A model generated the notes under the pieces. The model did not search any database. It was given only the letters and a program-made list of their open reading frames with translations, and was not told where the DNA came from. Source: an uncultured Clostridia bacterium (lineage in GTDB: Bacteria > Bacillota > Clostridia > Oscillospirales > Oscillospiraceae). Taken from it: a stretch of DNA of 20,420 nucleotides. Position 1 is the stretch's first letter, and every line of letters starts with the position of its first letter. The translations under genes were made by a program, and so were the position numbers. Positions 6,536 to 14,654 of the stretch are shown one piece after another. The stretch lies in the NCBI GenBank assembly GCA_946405655.1, contig CAMJHX010000006.1, positions 1 to 20,420 of the forward strand, given 5' to 3'.

Positions 6536-6542
6536 AGAGGGA
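6536..6542 (+). promoter_or_regulatory. Ribosome binding site fixing the TTG start of remA
   Basis: AGAGGGA lies six bases before the TTG at 6549. No in-frame ATG occurs upstream in this spacing window, so it decides the start. Confidence 0.65.
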
Positions 6543-6548
6543 TTCACT

Positions 6549-6800
6549 TTGAAGCTCATCAACATCGGCTACGGCAATCTCGTGGCGTCGGAGCGCGTGC
6601 TGGCGGTGGTCAGCCCCGAATCCGCGCCCATCAAGCGCATCGTGCAGGACAGCCGGGAGATCGGCATGCTCATTGACGCCAGCTTCGGCCGCAAGACCAA
6701 GGCGGTGCTCATCATGGACACCGGTCACACCATCCTCTCCGCGCTCACGCCGGAGGCCGTTGCGCAGCGCTCGGAGGAAGGAGAAGAGAATGATGAATGA
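6549..6800 (+). CDS. remA: RemA-type DNA-binding regulator (DUF370)
   Basis: The 83-residue protein matches RemA along its length: KLINIGYGNLV at the start, then VVSPESAPIKRI, GMLIDASFGRKTKAVLIMD and HTILSALTPE. In Bacillus subtilis RemA is a DNA-binding activator of biofilm matrix and osmoprotection genes; homologues in Clostridia are widespread and less studied. The start codon is TTG, placed by AGAGGGA and by alignment of MKLINIG with family N-termini. The end overlaps gmk by 11 bases. It sits between yicC and gmk as in Bacillus. The acidic end (SEEGEENDE) is lineage-specific. The targets here are unknown. Confidence 0.93.
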   Translation: MKLINIGYGNLVASERVLAVVSPESAPIKRIVQDSREIGMLIDASFGRKTKAVLIMDTGHTILSALTPEAVAQRSEEGEENDE

Positions 6801-7416
6801 ACACAGAGGAAAGCTGATTGTCGTGTCCGGTCCGTCCGGAGCGGGGAAGAGCACCGTGATCAAAAAGGTGATGGAGCGGCGGAACGATCTCTGCTTCTCC
6901 GTCTCCGCCACCACGCGCAAGCCGCGCGAGGGCGAGGTCGACGGCGTCCACTATTTCTTCGTCACCGGGACGGAGTTTGACCGTATGATCGGCGATGACG
7001 AGCTGCTGGAGCACGCGGAATATAACCGCGATAACTACGGCACGCCCCGCGCCTATGTGGAGGAAAAGCGCCGCGCCGGCATGCATGTCCTGCTCGATAT
7101 CGAGGTGCAGGGCGCGCGTCAGGTGCGCGAGCGTGTGCCCGAGGCGATCAAGATCTTTGTCATCCCGCCGAGCCTGCAGGTGCTCGAGCAGCGTCTGCGC
7201 GGCCGCGATACCGAGGATGAGGAGCAGATCCAGCGGCGGCTCGCCCGCGCGCGCGGCGAATACCGCGAGGCGGATTTCTATGATTACGTGGTCATCAACG
7301 ACGATCTGGAGGTCGCGGCCTCCGAGCTCAACGCGATCATCACCGCCGAGCTCTGCCGCTATGCCGACCGCAAGCACTATCTCGTGCCGGATGAATCCCC
7401 GTTTCTCAATTTCTAA
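6790..7416 (+). CDS. gmk: Guanylate kinase
   Basis: Gmk phosphorylates GMP to GDP with ATP, feeding GTP and (p)ppGpp pools. The 208-residue protein has the P-loop GPSGAGKS (14-21), the GMP-binding stretch ATTRKPREGEVDGVHYFF, the lid region ELLEHAEYNRDNYGTP and LDIEVQGARQVRE, all canonical. Two adjacent ATG codons (6790 and 6793) follow AAGGAG (6778-6783); the first is used here, and either gives a normal N-terminus. An open frame extending back to 6673 is only the remA shadow and is excluded. It overlaps remA by 11 bases, implying coupled translation. Confidence 0.97.
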   Translation: MMNEHRGKLIVVSGPSGAGKSTVIKKVMERRNDLCFSVSATTRKPREGEVDGVHYFFVTGTEFDRMIGDDELLEHAEYNRDNYGTPRAYVEEKRRAGMHVLLDIEVQGARQVRERVPEAIKIFVIPPSLQVLEQRLRGRDTEDEEQIQRRLARARGEYREADFYDYVVINDDLEVAASELNAIITAELCRYADRKHYLVPDESPFLNF

Positions 7417-7447
7417 CTTTGTAAATTCTTAATAGAGGTGTTATACT

Positions 7448-7642
7448 ATGATGCTTTATCCCCCCGTCGGCGAGCTCGCCGAAAAGACCGGCAGCCGCTA
7501 TCAGCTCGTCACTCTCATTGCCCGCCGCGCGCGCAACATTGCCGCCGCCGCGCAGATCCAGGAGGAGCACCTGGAGGAGAAGCCGGTGTCCATGGCCATT
7601 GAGGAGATCTATTCCGGCAAGCTCGAGATCGTCAAGAAGTGA
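7448..7642 (+). CDS. rpoZ: RNA polymerase omega subunit
   Basis: The 64-residue protein has typical omega features: MLYPPVGELAEKTGSRYQLVTLIARRAR, where the RYxLV..ARRAR core helix contacts the beta-prime subunit, and a later EKPVSMAIEEIYSGKL segment. Omega aids assembly and stability of RNA polymerase. The ATG at 7448 is followed by a second ATG at 7451; AGAGGTG (7434-7440) fits the first with a 7-base gap. The gene follows gmk by 31 bases, in the usual Bacillota order. Normally coaBC comes next; here priA follows directly, with the stop close to or overlapping its start. Confidence 0.95.
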   Translation: MMLYPPVGELAEKTGSRYQLVTLIARRARNIAAAAQIQEEHLEEKPVSMAIEEIYSGKLEIVKK

Positions 7643-7644
7643 TC

Positions 7645-10083
7645 ATGAGCATCCCGGTGGCCCGCGTCGCGGTCTCTGCCGCGGCCTTCGCCTTTGACCG
7701 GCCCTACTCCTATCGCGTCCCGCCCGAAATGGCGGTGCAGGCGGGGAGCAGGGTCCTGGTGCCCTTTGGCCGCGGCAACCGCCCCGTGGAGGGCGTCGTG
7801 CTCGCGCTGGCGGAGGAGGCGGAAGTGCCGGAGCTCAAAACGATCCTGAAGCTGCTCGACGCCGAGCCCCTGCTCTCAGGCGAGCTCCTGCGTCTCGCGC
7901 TCTGGATGCGAAACCGCTTTTTCTGCACGGTGTACGATGCGGTCAAGGCGATCCTGCCCGCCGGCGTGTGGTATCGTGTCAGCACGGTCTACCGTCTTGC
8001 CGAGGGCACGGATTACGCCGCCGCGCTCGCGTCTCTGGATTCTCAGACCCAGCGCCGCGCGCTCGAGACCGTGCACGCCCACGGCGGCGCGGCGGAGCTC
8101 ACGGAGCTGCAGGGCGCGTTTGGAGAGGAAGACCCCGCCCCGGCGCTGCGCGCGCTGGTCAAGGCGGGGATTCTGTGCGTGGAGGGGGCGGAAAAGCGCC
8201 GCGTCCACGACCGCGAAACCGAGTATGCCGCCCTCGCCGTCCCGGTGGAGGAGGCGCTGCAGGAGGCGCAGCAGCTGCGCCGCCGCGCGCCGCAGCAGGC
8301 GGCGCTTTTGGATCTGCTCTGCAGCATCGGCCGCGCGCCGAGCCGCGAGCTCTGCGATTTTACCGGCGCCTCCCGCCAGAGCCTCAACCAGCTTGTCAAA
8401 AAGAAGCTCGTCCAAAAGGACAGCGAGCCCGCCTTTCGCCGCCCGATCGAGCCGCCGGAGGAGATCATCCCCATCCCGGCGCTCACGAGCGCGCAGCAGC
8501 CCGCCTATGAAGGGCTGCACCGGCTCCTCGGCAGCAGCGCCGCGGCGCTCCTCTTCGGCGTCACGGGCAGCGGCAAAACCACCGTCTATCTCCATCTCAT
8601 CCGCGATGTGCTCGAGGAAGGGAAGGGCGCCATCCTGCTCGTGCCGGAGATCTCCCTCACGCCGCAGATGATCCAGACCTTCTCCGCCTATTTCGGCGAT
8701 TCCGTCGCCGTGCTGCACAGCCGCCTTTCCATGGGCGAGCGGTATGACGAGTGGAAGCGCATCCGCGCAGGCAAGGCGCGCGTCGTCATCGGCACGCGCA
8801 GCGCCGTCTTCGCGCCGGTGGAGAAGCTCGGCCTGCTCATCCTCGATGAGGAGCAGGAGGAGACCTATAAATCCGAAAACAACCCGCGCTACCACGCCCG
8901 CGAGGTGGCAAAGTTCCGCTGTGTGCAGCAGAATGCGCTGCTGCTCCTCGGCTCCGCCACGCCGGACGTCGTCAGCCGGTATCACGCCCAGACCGGGCGA
9001 TACAAGTATTTTGAGATCCCCGGGCGCTTCAACGCCCGCGCTCTGCCCGCGGTGCAGATCGTGGACTTAAAGCGCGAGCTGCGCTACGGAAACCAGGGGC
9101 CGATCAGCTCCGTGCTGCAGAGCGAGCTGGAGGAAAACCTCCGCCGCGGCGAGCAGAGCATTCTCTTCATCAACCGCCGCGGCAGCAGCAAGCTGGTCAC
9201 CTGCGGCGAGTGCGGCTATGTCTATGAATGCCCGCGCTGCAGCGTGAATCTCACGTTCCATCAGTCGAACCATTCCCTCCAGTGCCACCACTGCGGCTAT
9301 CGCCGGCGCGTGGATGACGCCTGCCCCAACTGCGGCGGCGAATTGCGCTTCGTTGGCGACGGGACCGAGCGCGTGGAGGAGGCGTTTCAGAACCTGTTTC
9401 CCGGCGTGGAGTCCCTGCGCATGGACGCGGACACCATCGCCTTGGCCGGCTCACATGAGCGCATCCTCTCCCGGTTCGAGACCGAGCAGATCCCCGTCCT
9501 CATCGGCACGCAGATGGTCACCAAGGGTCTGAATTTCGATTCCGTCACGCTCGTCGGTGTGCTGCTCGCGGATCAGAGCCTCTATGCCGGCGATCACCGC
9601 GCCGGAGAGCGCACGTTCTCCCTCATCACGCAGGTGGTCGGCCGCGGCGGGCGCGGCGAGAAGCCCGGGCGCGCCGTCATCCAGACCTTCACGCCCGAGA
9701 ACCAGACCATCCTGCAGGCGGCAAAGCAGGACTATGCCGCGTTTTATGAGAGCGAGATCGCCCTTCGCCGTCTCCACGGCACGCCGCCGTTTTCCGAGAT
9801 CCTCACGATCACGGTCTCCGGCGCGAGCGAGATGAGCGTGCTGCGCTGCTGCGCCTATATCCGCGACTATCTCCGCCATGAGACGCAGGGTGCCATCCAG
9901 ATCCTCGGCCCGGCGCCACTGCCGGTCGTGCGCGTGAACAACTGCTTCCGCTACCGCGTCACGCTTTATTGCCCCGATCCCGCGCCGGTGCGCGCGCTCG
10001 TGAGCAATATCGTCATGTACTGCAACACCGAAAAACAATTCCGGGATGTGTCCGTCTTTGCGGACTCCGATCCCTATAACTGA
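7645..10083 (+). CDS. priA: Primosomal protein N' / replication-restart helicase PriA
   Basis: PriA recognises stalled forks and reloads the replisome. The 812-residue protein has an N-terminal DNA-binding domain (about 1-105), a winged-helix region, Walker A GVTGSGKTT (305-313), a Walker B region reading DEEQ (401-404) and eight cysteines for two zinc sites (C520, C523, C529, C532, C547, C550, C560, C563), then the second helicase lobe with QVVGRGGR and the C-terminal domain. Family motifs usually read DEEH and GRAGR, so two helicase motifs are altered. An alternative GTG at 7639 would overlap the rpoZ stop by four bases (GTGA). ATG is preferred here, but neither start has a strong ribosome binding site. 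Length is normal. Confidence 0.93.
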   Translation: MSIPVARVAVSAAAFAFDRPYSYRVPPEMAVQAGSRVLVPFGRGNRPVEGVVLALAEEAEVPELKTILKLLDAEPLLSGELLRLALWMRNRFFCTVYDAVKAILPAGVWYRVSTVYRLAEGTDYAAALASLDSQTQRRALETVHAHGGAAELTELQGAFGEEDPAPALRALVKAGILCVEGAEKRRVHDRETEYAALAVPVEEALQEAQQLRRRAPQQAALLDLLCSIGRAPSRELCDFTGASRQSLNQLVKKKLVQKDSEPAFRRPIEPPEEIIPIPALTSAQQPAYEGLHRLLGSSAAALLFGVTGSGKTTVYLHLIRDVLEEGKGAILLVPEISLTPQMIQTFSAYFGDSVAVLHSRLSMGERYDEWKRIRAGKARVVIGTRSAVFAPVEKLGLLILDEEQEETYKSENNPRYHAREVAKFRCVQQNALLLLGSATPDVVSRYHAQTGRYKYFEIPGRFNARALPAVQIVDLKRELRYGNQGPISSVLQSELEENLRRGEQSILFINRRGSSKLVTCGECGYVYECPRCSVNLTFHQSNHSLQCHHCGYRRRVDDACPNCGGELRFVGDGTERVEEAFQNLFPGVESLRMDADTIALAGSHERILSRFETEQIPVLIGTQMVTKGLNFDSVTLVGVLLADQSLYAGDHRAGERTFSLITQVVGRGGRGEKPGRAVIQTFTPENQTILQAAKQDYAAFYESEIALRRLHGTPPFSEILTITVSGASEMSVLRCCAYIRDYLRHETQGAIQILGPAPLPVVRVNNCFRYRVTLYCPDPAPVRALVSNIVMYCNTEKQFRDVSVFADSDPYN

Positions 10084-10101
10084 TAAAGAGGAGAAAGAAA
10101 C

Positions 10102-10617
10102 ATGGCTCAGAGAAACATCCTCAAAAAGGGCGATCCGCAGCTGGAAAAGCACTGCCGCCCCGTCACGGAGTTCAATCCCCGCCTCCACACCCTCATCGAC
10201 GATATGCGCCAGACCCTCGCCAAGGCAAACGGCGTCGGTCTCGCCGCCCCGCAGGTGGGCGTGCTGCGCCGCGTCGTCCTCGTGCTCGAGACGAATGTCG
10301 ACCGCGAGAACGGGGAGGAGGAATACATGATCGAGCTCGTCAATCCCGAGATCATCGAACAGGACGGCGAGCAGGTCGGCGCGGAGGGCTGCCTCAGCGT
10401 CCCCGGCGACTTCGGCGTCGTCAAGCGTCCCGAGCACGTCAAGGTGCGCGCGCAGGACCGCAACGGCGAGTGGTTCGAGGTCGAGGGCGAGGGGCTCACG
10501 GCCCGCGCCTTCTGCCATGAGCTCGACCATCTCGAGGGCGTTCTCTTCACCGAGAAGGCCATCCGCATGCTCACGCCCGAGGAGCTGGAAAACCTCGGCG
10601 TCACGGAGGAAGATTAA
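10102..10617 (+). CDS. def: Peptide deformylase
   Basis: Def removes the formyl group from nascent N-formylmethionine peptides. All three metal-site motifs are present: GVGLAAPQ (44-51), EGCLSVPG (Cys97 metal ligand) and HELDH (His139, Glu140, His143). The 171-residue length fits the family. AGGAG (10089-10093) precedes the ATG by eight bases. The TAA overlaps the fmt ATG by one base, so deformylase and formyltransferase are translationally linked, as in most bacteria. Confidence 0.97.
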   Translation: MAQRNILKKGDPQLEKHCRPVTEFNPRLHTLIDDMRQTLAKANGVGLAAPQVGVLRRVVLVLETNVDRENGEEEYMIELVNPEIIEQDGEQVGAEGCLSVPGDFGVVKRPEHVKVRAQDRNGEWFEVEGEGLTARAFCHELDHLEGVLFTEKAIRMLTPEELENLGVTEED

Positions 10618-11537
10618 TGCGCATCGTGTTCATGGGCACGCCGGATTTTGCCGAGGCGTCCCTCAAGAAGCTCATCGACGAGCGCTTTGACGTCGTCGGC
10701 GTCTTCACGCAGCCCGATAAGCCGCAGAACCGCGGCATGAAGCTCGTGCCGCCGCCGGTCAAGGTGCTGGCCGAGGCTGCCGGCATCCCGGTCTTCCAGC
10801 CCGAGAAAATGCGCACCGGCGAGGCGATGGACATCCTGCGCGAATTGCAGCCGGATATCCTCGCGGTCGTGGCCTACGGCAAGATTTTGCCTGCCGAGAT
10901 GCTCGCGCTGCCGAAGTACGGCGCCGTGAACGTCCACGGCTCGCTCCTGCCGAAGTATCGCGGCGCCGCTCCGATCCAGTGGGCGGTGCTCAACGGCGAT
11001 GAGACCACCGGCGTCTCCACCATGTTCCTCTCCGAGGGCATGGACGAGGGAGACGTGATCTTCTCGCGCGAAACGGCCATCGGCGAGCAGGAGACGGCGG
11101 GGGAGCTCTTCGACCGCCTTGCCGCCATGGGCGCGGAGCTCTTGGTCGAGACCCTGCGCGCGATTGAAAATGGCACCGCCCCGCGCACGCCGCAGAACCA
11201 CGCGGACGCCACCTATACCAAGCAGCTCACCAAGGAGCTCTGCCCGATCGACTGGACGAGGACGCCCCGCGAGATCGTCAAGCACGTCTGCGGTCTCTCC
11301 CCGTGGCCTGTAGCCACGACCGAGCTGCAGGGCACCTTCTTTAAGATCCACCGCGTCGAGATCGGCGCGGGCAGCACCAAGGCAGCCCCCGGCACGGTCA
11401 TCGCCGCCGGGAAGGACGGCATCTCCGTCGCCTGCGGAAACGGCGGCGTCGTGGTCATCCGCGAGCTGCAGGTCGCGGGCAAAAAGCGCATGGCCGCCGG
11501 AGATTATCTCCTCGGCCACCCGATGCAGGCAGGCTGA
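10617..11537 (+). CDS. fmt: Methionyl-tRNA formyltransferase
   Basis: Fmt transfers a formyl group from 10-formyl-THF to initiator Met-tRNA. The 306-residue protein has the Rossmann start RIVFMGTPDF, the catalytic NVHGSLLPKYRGAAPIQ region (Asn105, His107), Asp143 in GMDEGD and a C-terminal OB-like tRNA-binding domain (about 205-306). The ribosome binding site GGAGGA (10605-10610) is inside def, and the start overlaps the def stop (TAATG). It ends in a one-base overlap (TGATG) with rsmB. Confidence 0.97.
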   Translation: MRIVFMGTPDFAEASLKKLIDERFDVVGVFTQPDKPQNRGMKLVPPPVKVLAEAAGIPVFQPEKMRTGEAMDILRELQPDILAVVAYGKILPAEMLALPKYGAVNVHGSLLPKYRGAAPIQWAVLNGDETTGVSTMFLSEGMDEGDVIFSRETAIGEQETAGELFDRLAAMGAELLVETLRAIENGTAPRTPQNHADATYTKQLTKELCPIDWTRTPREIVKHVCGLSPWPVATTELQGTFFKIHRVEIGAGSTKAAPGTVIAAGKDGISVACGNGGVVVIRELQVAGKKRMAAGDYLLGHPMQAG

Positions 11538-12832
11538 TGGGCACGCCCAGATCCGCGGCGCTCGCCGCCCTGCAGAGATGGCGCAAGGACGAGGCCTGGT
11601 CGGATGCGGCGCTGAACGCCGCCATTCAGCGCGCCGGACTTGACCGGCGCGACGCGGCCCTCGCCTCCCGCCTGTGCTACGGCACGATTCAAAATCTCAC
11701 CTATCTCGATTATTATCTCGATCTCTTCTGCACCACGTCCGTGCGCCGGCTCGAGCCGCAGGTGCTCGATATCCTGCGCATCGGCGCGTATCAGCTTCTG
11801 TTCCTCTCGCAGATCCCGGCGCATGCCGCCGTGAGCGAGAGCGTGGCGCTGTGCAAGGAGGTCTCTCCCCGCGCCGCCGGACTCGTCAACGCGGTGCTCC
11901 GCCGTCTGGCGGAGCAGGCAGAGGCGCTGCCGCCGATCCCGGACGCGGGCAGCACGCAGTATCTCTCCGTGCGCTACAGCCACCCCAAGTGGTTCGTGCG
12001 CCGGCTCAAGGAGGAGCACGGCTACGATTTTGCCGAGGCCGCGCTCGCGGCGAACAATGCCGAAACGCCCGTTTGCATTCAGACGAATCAGTGCAAAGTC
12101 GATGCGTCGCTTCTGTTCGTCAAATTAAAGGAGCAGGGCTTCCGCCCGGAGATGCACCCGGTTTTGCCGGACGCCATGCTCATTCCCGGCGGGAACGTCA
12201 CCGATACGGAGGAATTTCGCGCCGGCTGGTTCTATATTCAGGACGCCGCCGCGAAGATCGCGGTCCTCGCCGCCGATCCCCAGCCCGGCATGAACGTGCT
12301 CGACGCCTGCGCCGCCCCCGGCGGCAAGAGCTTCGCCGCCGCCGTGCAGATGGAGGGGAGAGGGCATATCCTCGCCTGCGATCTGCATGAGAATAAGCTC
12401 AAGCGCATCCGCGAGGGCGCAGCGCGTCTGGGCTTTGAGAGCATCATTGAAACGGCGGCTGTGGATGCCCGAAAGCAGCAGGGCGTCTATGACGTCGTCC
12501 TCGCGGACGTGCCGTGCTCCGGCTTCGGCGTCATCCGCAAAAAGCCGGAGATCCGCTTCAAGGACCCCACAGAGCTCGAGCAGCTTCCGACCATCCAGCG
12601 CGCCATTCTCGAGGGGCTCGCGCCCTGCGTGCGTCCCGGCGGCGTGCTGCTCTATTCCACCTGCACCATCCTTCCGGAGGAAAATGAGGAGGTCGTCATC
12701 GCCTTCCTGCAGGCCCATCCGGAGTTTCATCTCGAAATCAGTCCCTTCGCGCCGCAGGGGATGCGCACCTTCTGGCCGCATCTCGACGGTACGGACGGCT
12801 TCTATCTTGCAAAGCTGAGGAAAAAGGCGTAA
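11537..12832 (+). CDS. rsmB: 16S rRNA (cytosine-967-C5)-methyltransferase RsmB
   Basis: RsmB methylates C967 of 16S rRNA using SAM. The 431-residue protein combines an N-terminal NusB-like RNA-binding domain (about 1-130) and a C-terminal methyltransferase domain with SAM motif DACAAPGGKS (256-265), motif IV PCSG (Cys327) and motif VI STC (Cys376, nucleophile). Both catalytic cysteines are present, so it should be active. Length is normal for RsmB and longer than NusB alone. The ATG overlaps the fmt stop by one base. It is followed by rlmN two bases after the stop, keeping the usual order. Confidence 0.95.
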   Translation: MGTPRSAALAALQRWRKDEAWSDAALNAAIQRAGLDRRDAALASRLCYGTIQNLTYLDYYLDLFCTTSVRRLEPQVLDILRIGAYQLLFLSQIPAHAAVSESVALCKEVSPRAAGLVNAVLRRLAEQAEALPPIPDAGSTQYLSVRYSHPKWFVRRLKEEHGYDFAEAALAANNAETPVCIQTNQCKVDASLLFVKLKEQGFRPEMHPVLPDAMLIPGGNVTDTEEFRAGWFYIQDAAAKIAVLAADPQPGMNVLDACAAPGGKSFAAAVQMEGRGHILACDLHENKLKRIREGAARLGFESIIETAAVDARKQQGVYDVVLADVPCSGFGVIRKKPEIRFKDPTELEQLPTIQRAILEGLAPCVRPGGVLLYSTCTILPEENEEVVIAFLQAHPEFHLEISPFAPQGMRTFWPHLDGTDGFYLAKLRKKA

Positions 12833-12834
12833 CT

Positions 12835-13866
12835 ATGACCGATATCAAATCCATGCTCCCCGGGGAGATTGAAGCTGCGCTCAAGGAATTGGGCGAGCCG
12901 AAATACCGCGCCAAGCAGATCTTCCAGTGGCTCAGCCGCGGCGTCCGCTCGTTTGAGGAGATGACGAATCTCTCCAAGCCCCTGCGCGAAAAGCTCGCCT
13001 CCGCGTTTGAGATCCCGTCGCTCACCATGCTGCGCCAGCAGGTCTCGAAGCTCGACGGCACCATCAAATATCTCTGGGAGCTGCCGGACGGCAACGCGGT
13101 GGAGACCGTCGTCATGCGCTATCACCACGGCAACACCGTCTGCATCTCCTCGCAGGTCGGCTGCCGGCAGGGCTGCGCCTTCTGCGCGAGCACGATCGGC
13201 GGCCTGATCCGCAATCTCCGCCCCTCCGAAATGCTCGAGGAGGTGCTCTCCTCCGAGCGCGAGAGCGGGCTCAAGATCTCCAACATCGTCCTCATGGGCA
13301 TCGGCGAGCCGCTGGATAACTATGACAACGTCATGCGCTTTCTCCGCCTCGTCAACCATCCGGACGGCGCGAACATCGGCATGCGGCACATTTCGCTCTC
13401 CACCTGCGGGCTCATCGAGCGCTTCGAGGATCTCGCGGCGGAGGATCTGCCGCTCACGCTGTCCGTTTCGCTCCACGCGCCGGATGATGAGACCCGCTCG
13501 AAGATCATGCCCGCCAACCGCGGCCGCGGCGTCGAGGCGCTCATCGCTGCGTGCGAAAAGTATTATCAGACCACGGGACGCCGCATCTCGTTTGAATACG
13601 CGATGATCGACGGCGTGAACGACACGCCGGAGCACGCGCGCCTGCTGGCAAAGCACGCCAGGCGCGTCTCGGCGCATATCAATCTCATCCCGCTCAACCA
13701 CGTTGAGGAGCGGCCGTTCCAGCCCTCCACACCGGAGCATCTGAAACAGTTTATTCGCATCCTGGAGGACGCCGGCGCGAACGTCACCGTCCGCCGCACG
13801 CTCGGCGGCGATGTGGACGCATCCTGCGGCCAGCTGCGCAAAAAGGTCGCGGAAAACCGCGCCTGA
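12835..13866 (+). CDS. rlmN: Dual-specificity rRNA/tRNA (adenine-C2)-methyltransferase RlmN
   Basis: RlmN is a radical SAM enzyme that methylates C2 of A2503 in 23S rRNA and, in some bacteria, A37 of tRNAs. The 343-residue protein has the 4Fe-4S motif C110-x3-C114-x2-C117 (GCRQGCAFCAST), an MGIGEPLDNYDNV stretch (SAM-binding GEP-type) and the methyl-carrying C-terminal Cys331 (ASCGQL), so the chemistry is complete. It resembles RlmN rather than the Cfr resistance enzyme because of operon context and overall layout; A8-specific Cfr cannot be fully excluded by eye. Ribosome binding site GAGGAA is within the end of rsmB. Confidence 0.95.
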   Translation: MTDIKSMLPGEIEAALKELGEPKYRAKQIFQWLSRGVRSFEEMTNLSKPLREKLASAFEIPSLTMLRQQVSKLDGTIKYLWELPDGNAVETVVMRYHHGNTVCISSQVGCRQGCAFCASTIGGLIRNLRPSEMLEEVLSSERESGLKISNIVLMGIGEPLDNYDNVMRFLRLVNHPDGANIGMRHISLSTCGLIERFEDLAAEDLPLTLSVSLHAPDDETRSKIMPANRGRGVEALIAACEKYYQTTGRRISFEYAMIDGVNDTPEHARLLAKHARRVSAHINLIPLNHVEERPFQPSTPEHLKQFIRILEDAGANVTVRRTLGGDVDASCGQLRKKVAENRA

Positions 13867-13882
13867 ATCGGTATCAATCATG

Positions 13883-13890
13883 AGGAGGTG
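13883..13890 (+). promoter_or_regulatory. Ribosome binding site fixing the TTG start of stp
   Basis: AGGAGGTG is a near-perfect Shine-Dalgarno five bases before the TTG at 13896. No in-frame ATG lies near it. Confidence 0.85.
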
Positions 13891-13895
13891 TCGCC

Positions 13896-14633
13896 TTGCG
13901 AGCGTTTTCCGTCTCGGACAAGGGTCCCGTCCGCAAAGAAAATCAAGACCACGCCGAAGCCGTCACGCTTCGCTCGCCGAGGGCAGCCGTCCTTCTGGTG
14001 TGCGACGGTATGGGCGGCGCCAACAGCGGCGCGCTGGCGTCCACGCTGGCAGCCGGGGCCTATCTCGAGCGGCTGAAGAGCCTGCTCGCCGGCAGCAAAA
14101 AGAACGCGGTGCTCGCGCCCCTCTGGATGCGGGACGCCTGCGCCGCCGCAAACCAAGCGGTTTTCAGCCGCGCCAACAGCGAGCCGGCAAATGAGGGCAT
14201 GGGCACCACGCTCGTCTCCGCCGTCATCGTCGGCCACCGCGCGGAGCTCCTCAATGTGGGCGATAGCCGCGCCTATCTCATTCGGGATAAGGCGCTCGAG
14301 CAGATCACGCGCGACCATTCCGTTGTGGCCGAGCTGGTTGAGCGCGGCGAGCTCACGCCCGAGCAGGCGCTGCACCACCCAAACCGCAATCTCATCACCC
14401 GCGCCGTCGGCGTGGAGCAGACCGTGGAGAGCGATCTCTTCTCGCTGCGCCTGCGCCGCGGAGACCGTCTGCTCCTGTGCAGCGACGGTCTGAGCAACAC
14501 GCTCTCCGAGGAAGAGCTGCTCTCGCTCTCCTGCGCTGCCCGAAGCGCGAAGAAGACCTGCCACGCGCTGGTGCGCCGCGCGCTGGAAAAGGGCGCGCGG
14601 GACAATGTCTCCGCCGCGCTCGCAATCTTCTGA
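13896..14633 (+). CDS. prpC: PP2C-type Ser/Thr protein phosphatase (PrpC/Stp)
   Basis: PrpC/Stp dephosphorylates the targets of the neighbouring PASTA kinase. The 245-residue PPM-family protein shows RKENQDH (Asp18), CDGMGGA (Asp37, Gly38; metal site), GTTLVSAV, NVGDSRAYLI, DHSVV, CSDGLSN and DNVSAAL near the C-terminus, which supply the usual Asp metal ligands. The residue after DGMGG is Ala where many homologues have His. The start codon is TTG, decided by a near-perfect AGGAGGTG. It is 21 bases upstream of the kinase gene. The pair is typical of Bacillota. Confidence 0.95.
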   Translation: MRAFSVSDKGPVRKENQDHAEAVTLRSPRAAVLLVCDGMGGANSGALASTLAAGAYLERLKSLLAGSKKNAVLAPLWMRDACAAANQAVFSRANSEPANEGMGTTLVSAVIVGHRAELLNVGDSRAYLIRDKALEQITRDHSVVAELVERGELTPEQALHHPNRNLITRAVGVEQTVESDLFSLRLRRGDRLLLCSDGLSNTLSEEELLSLSCAARSAKKTCHALVRRALEKGARDNVSAALAIF

Positions 14634-14654
14634 TCCCACCTGTGGAGGAATCTT

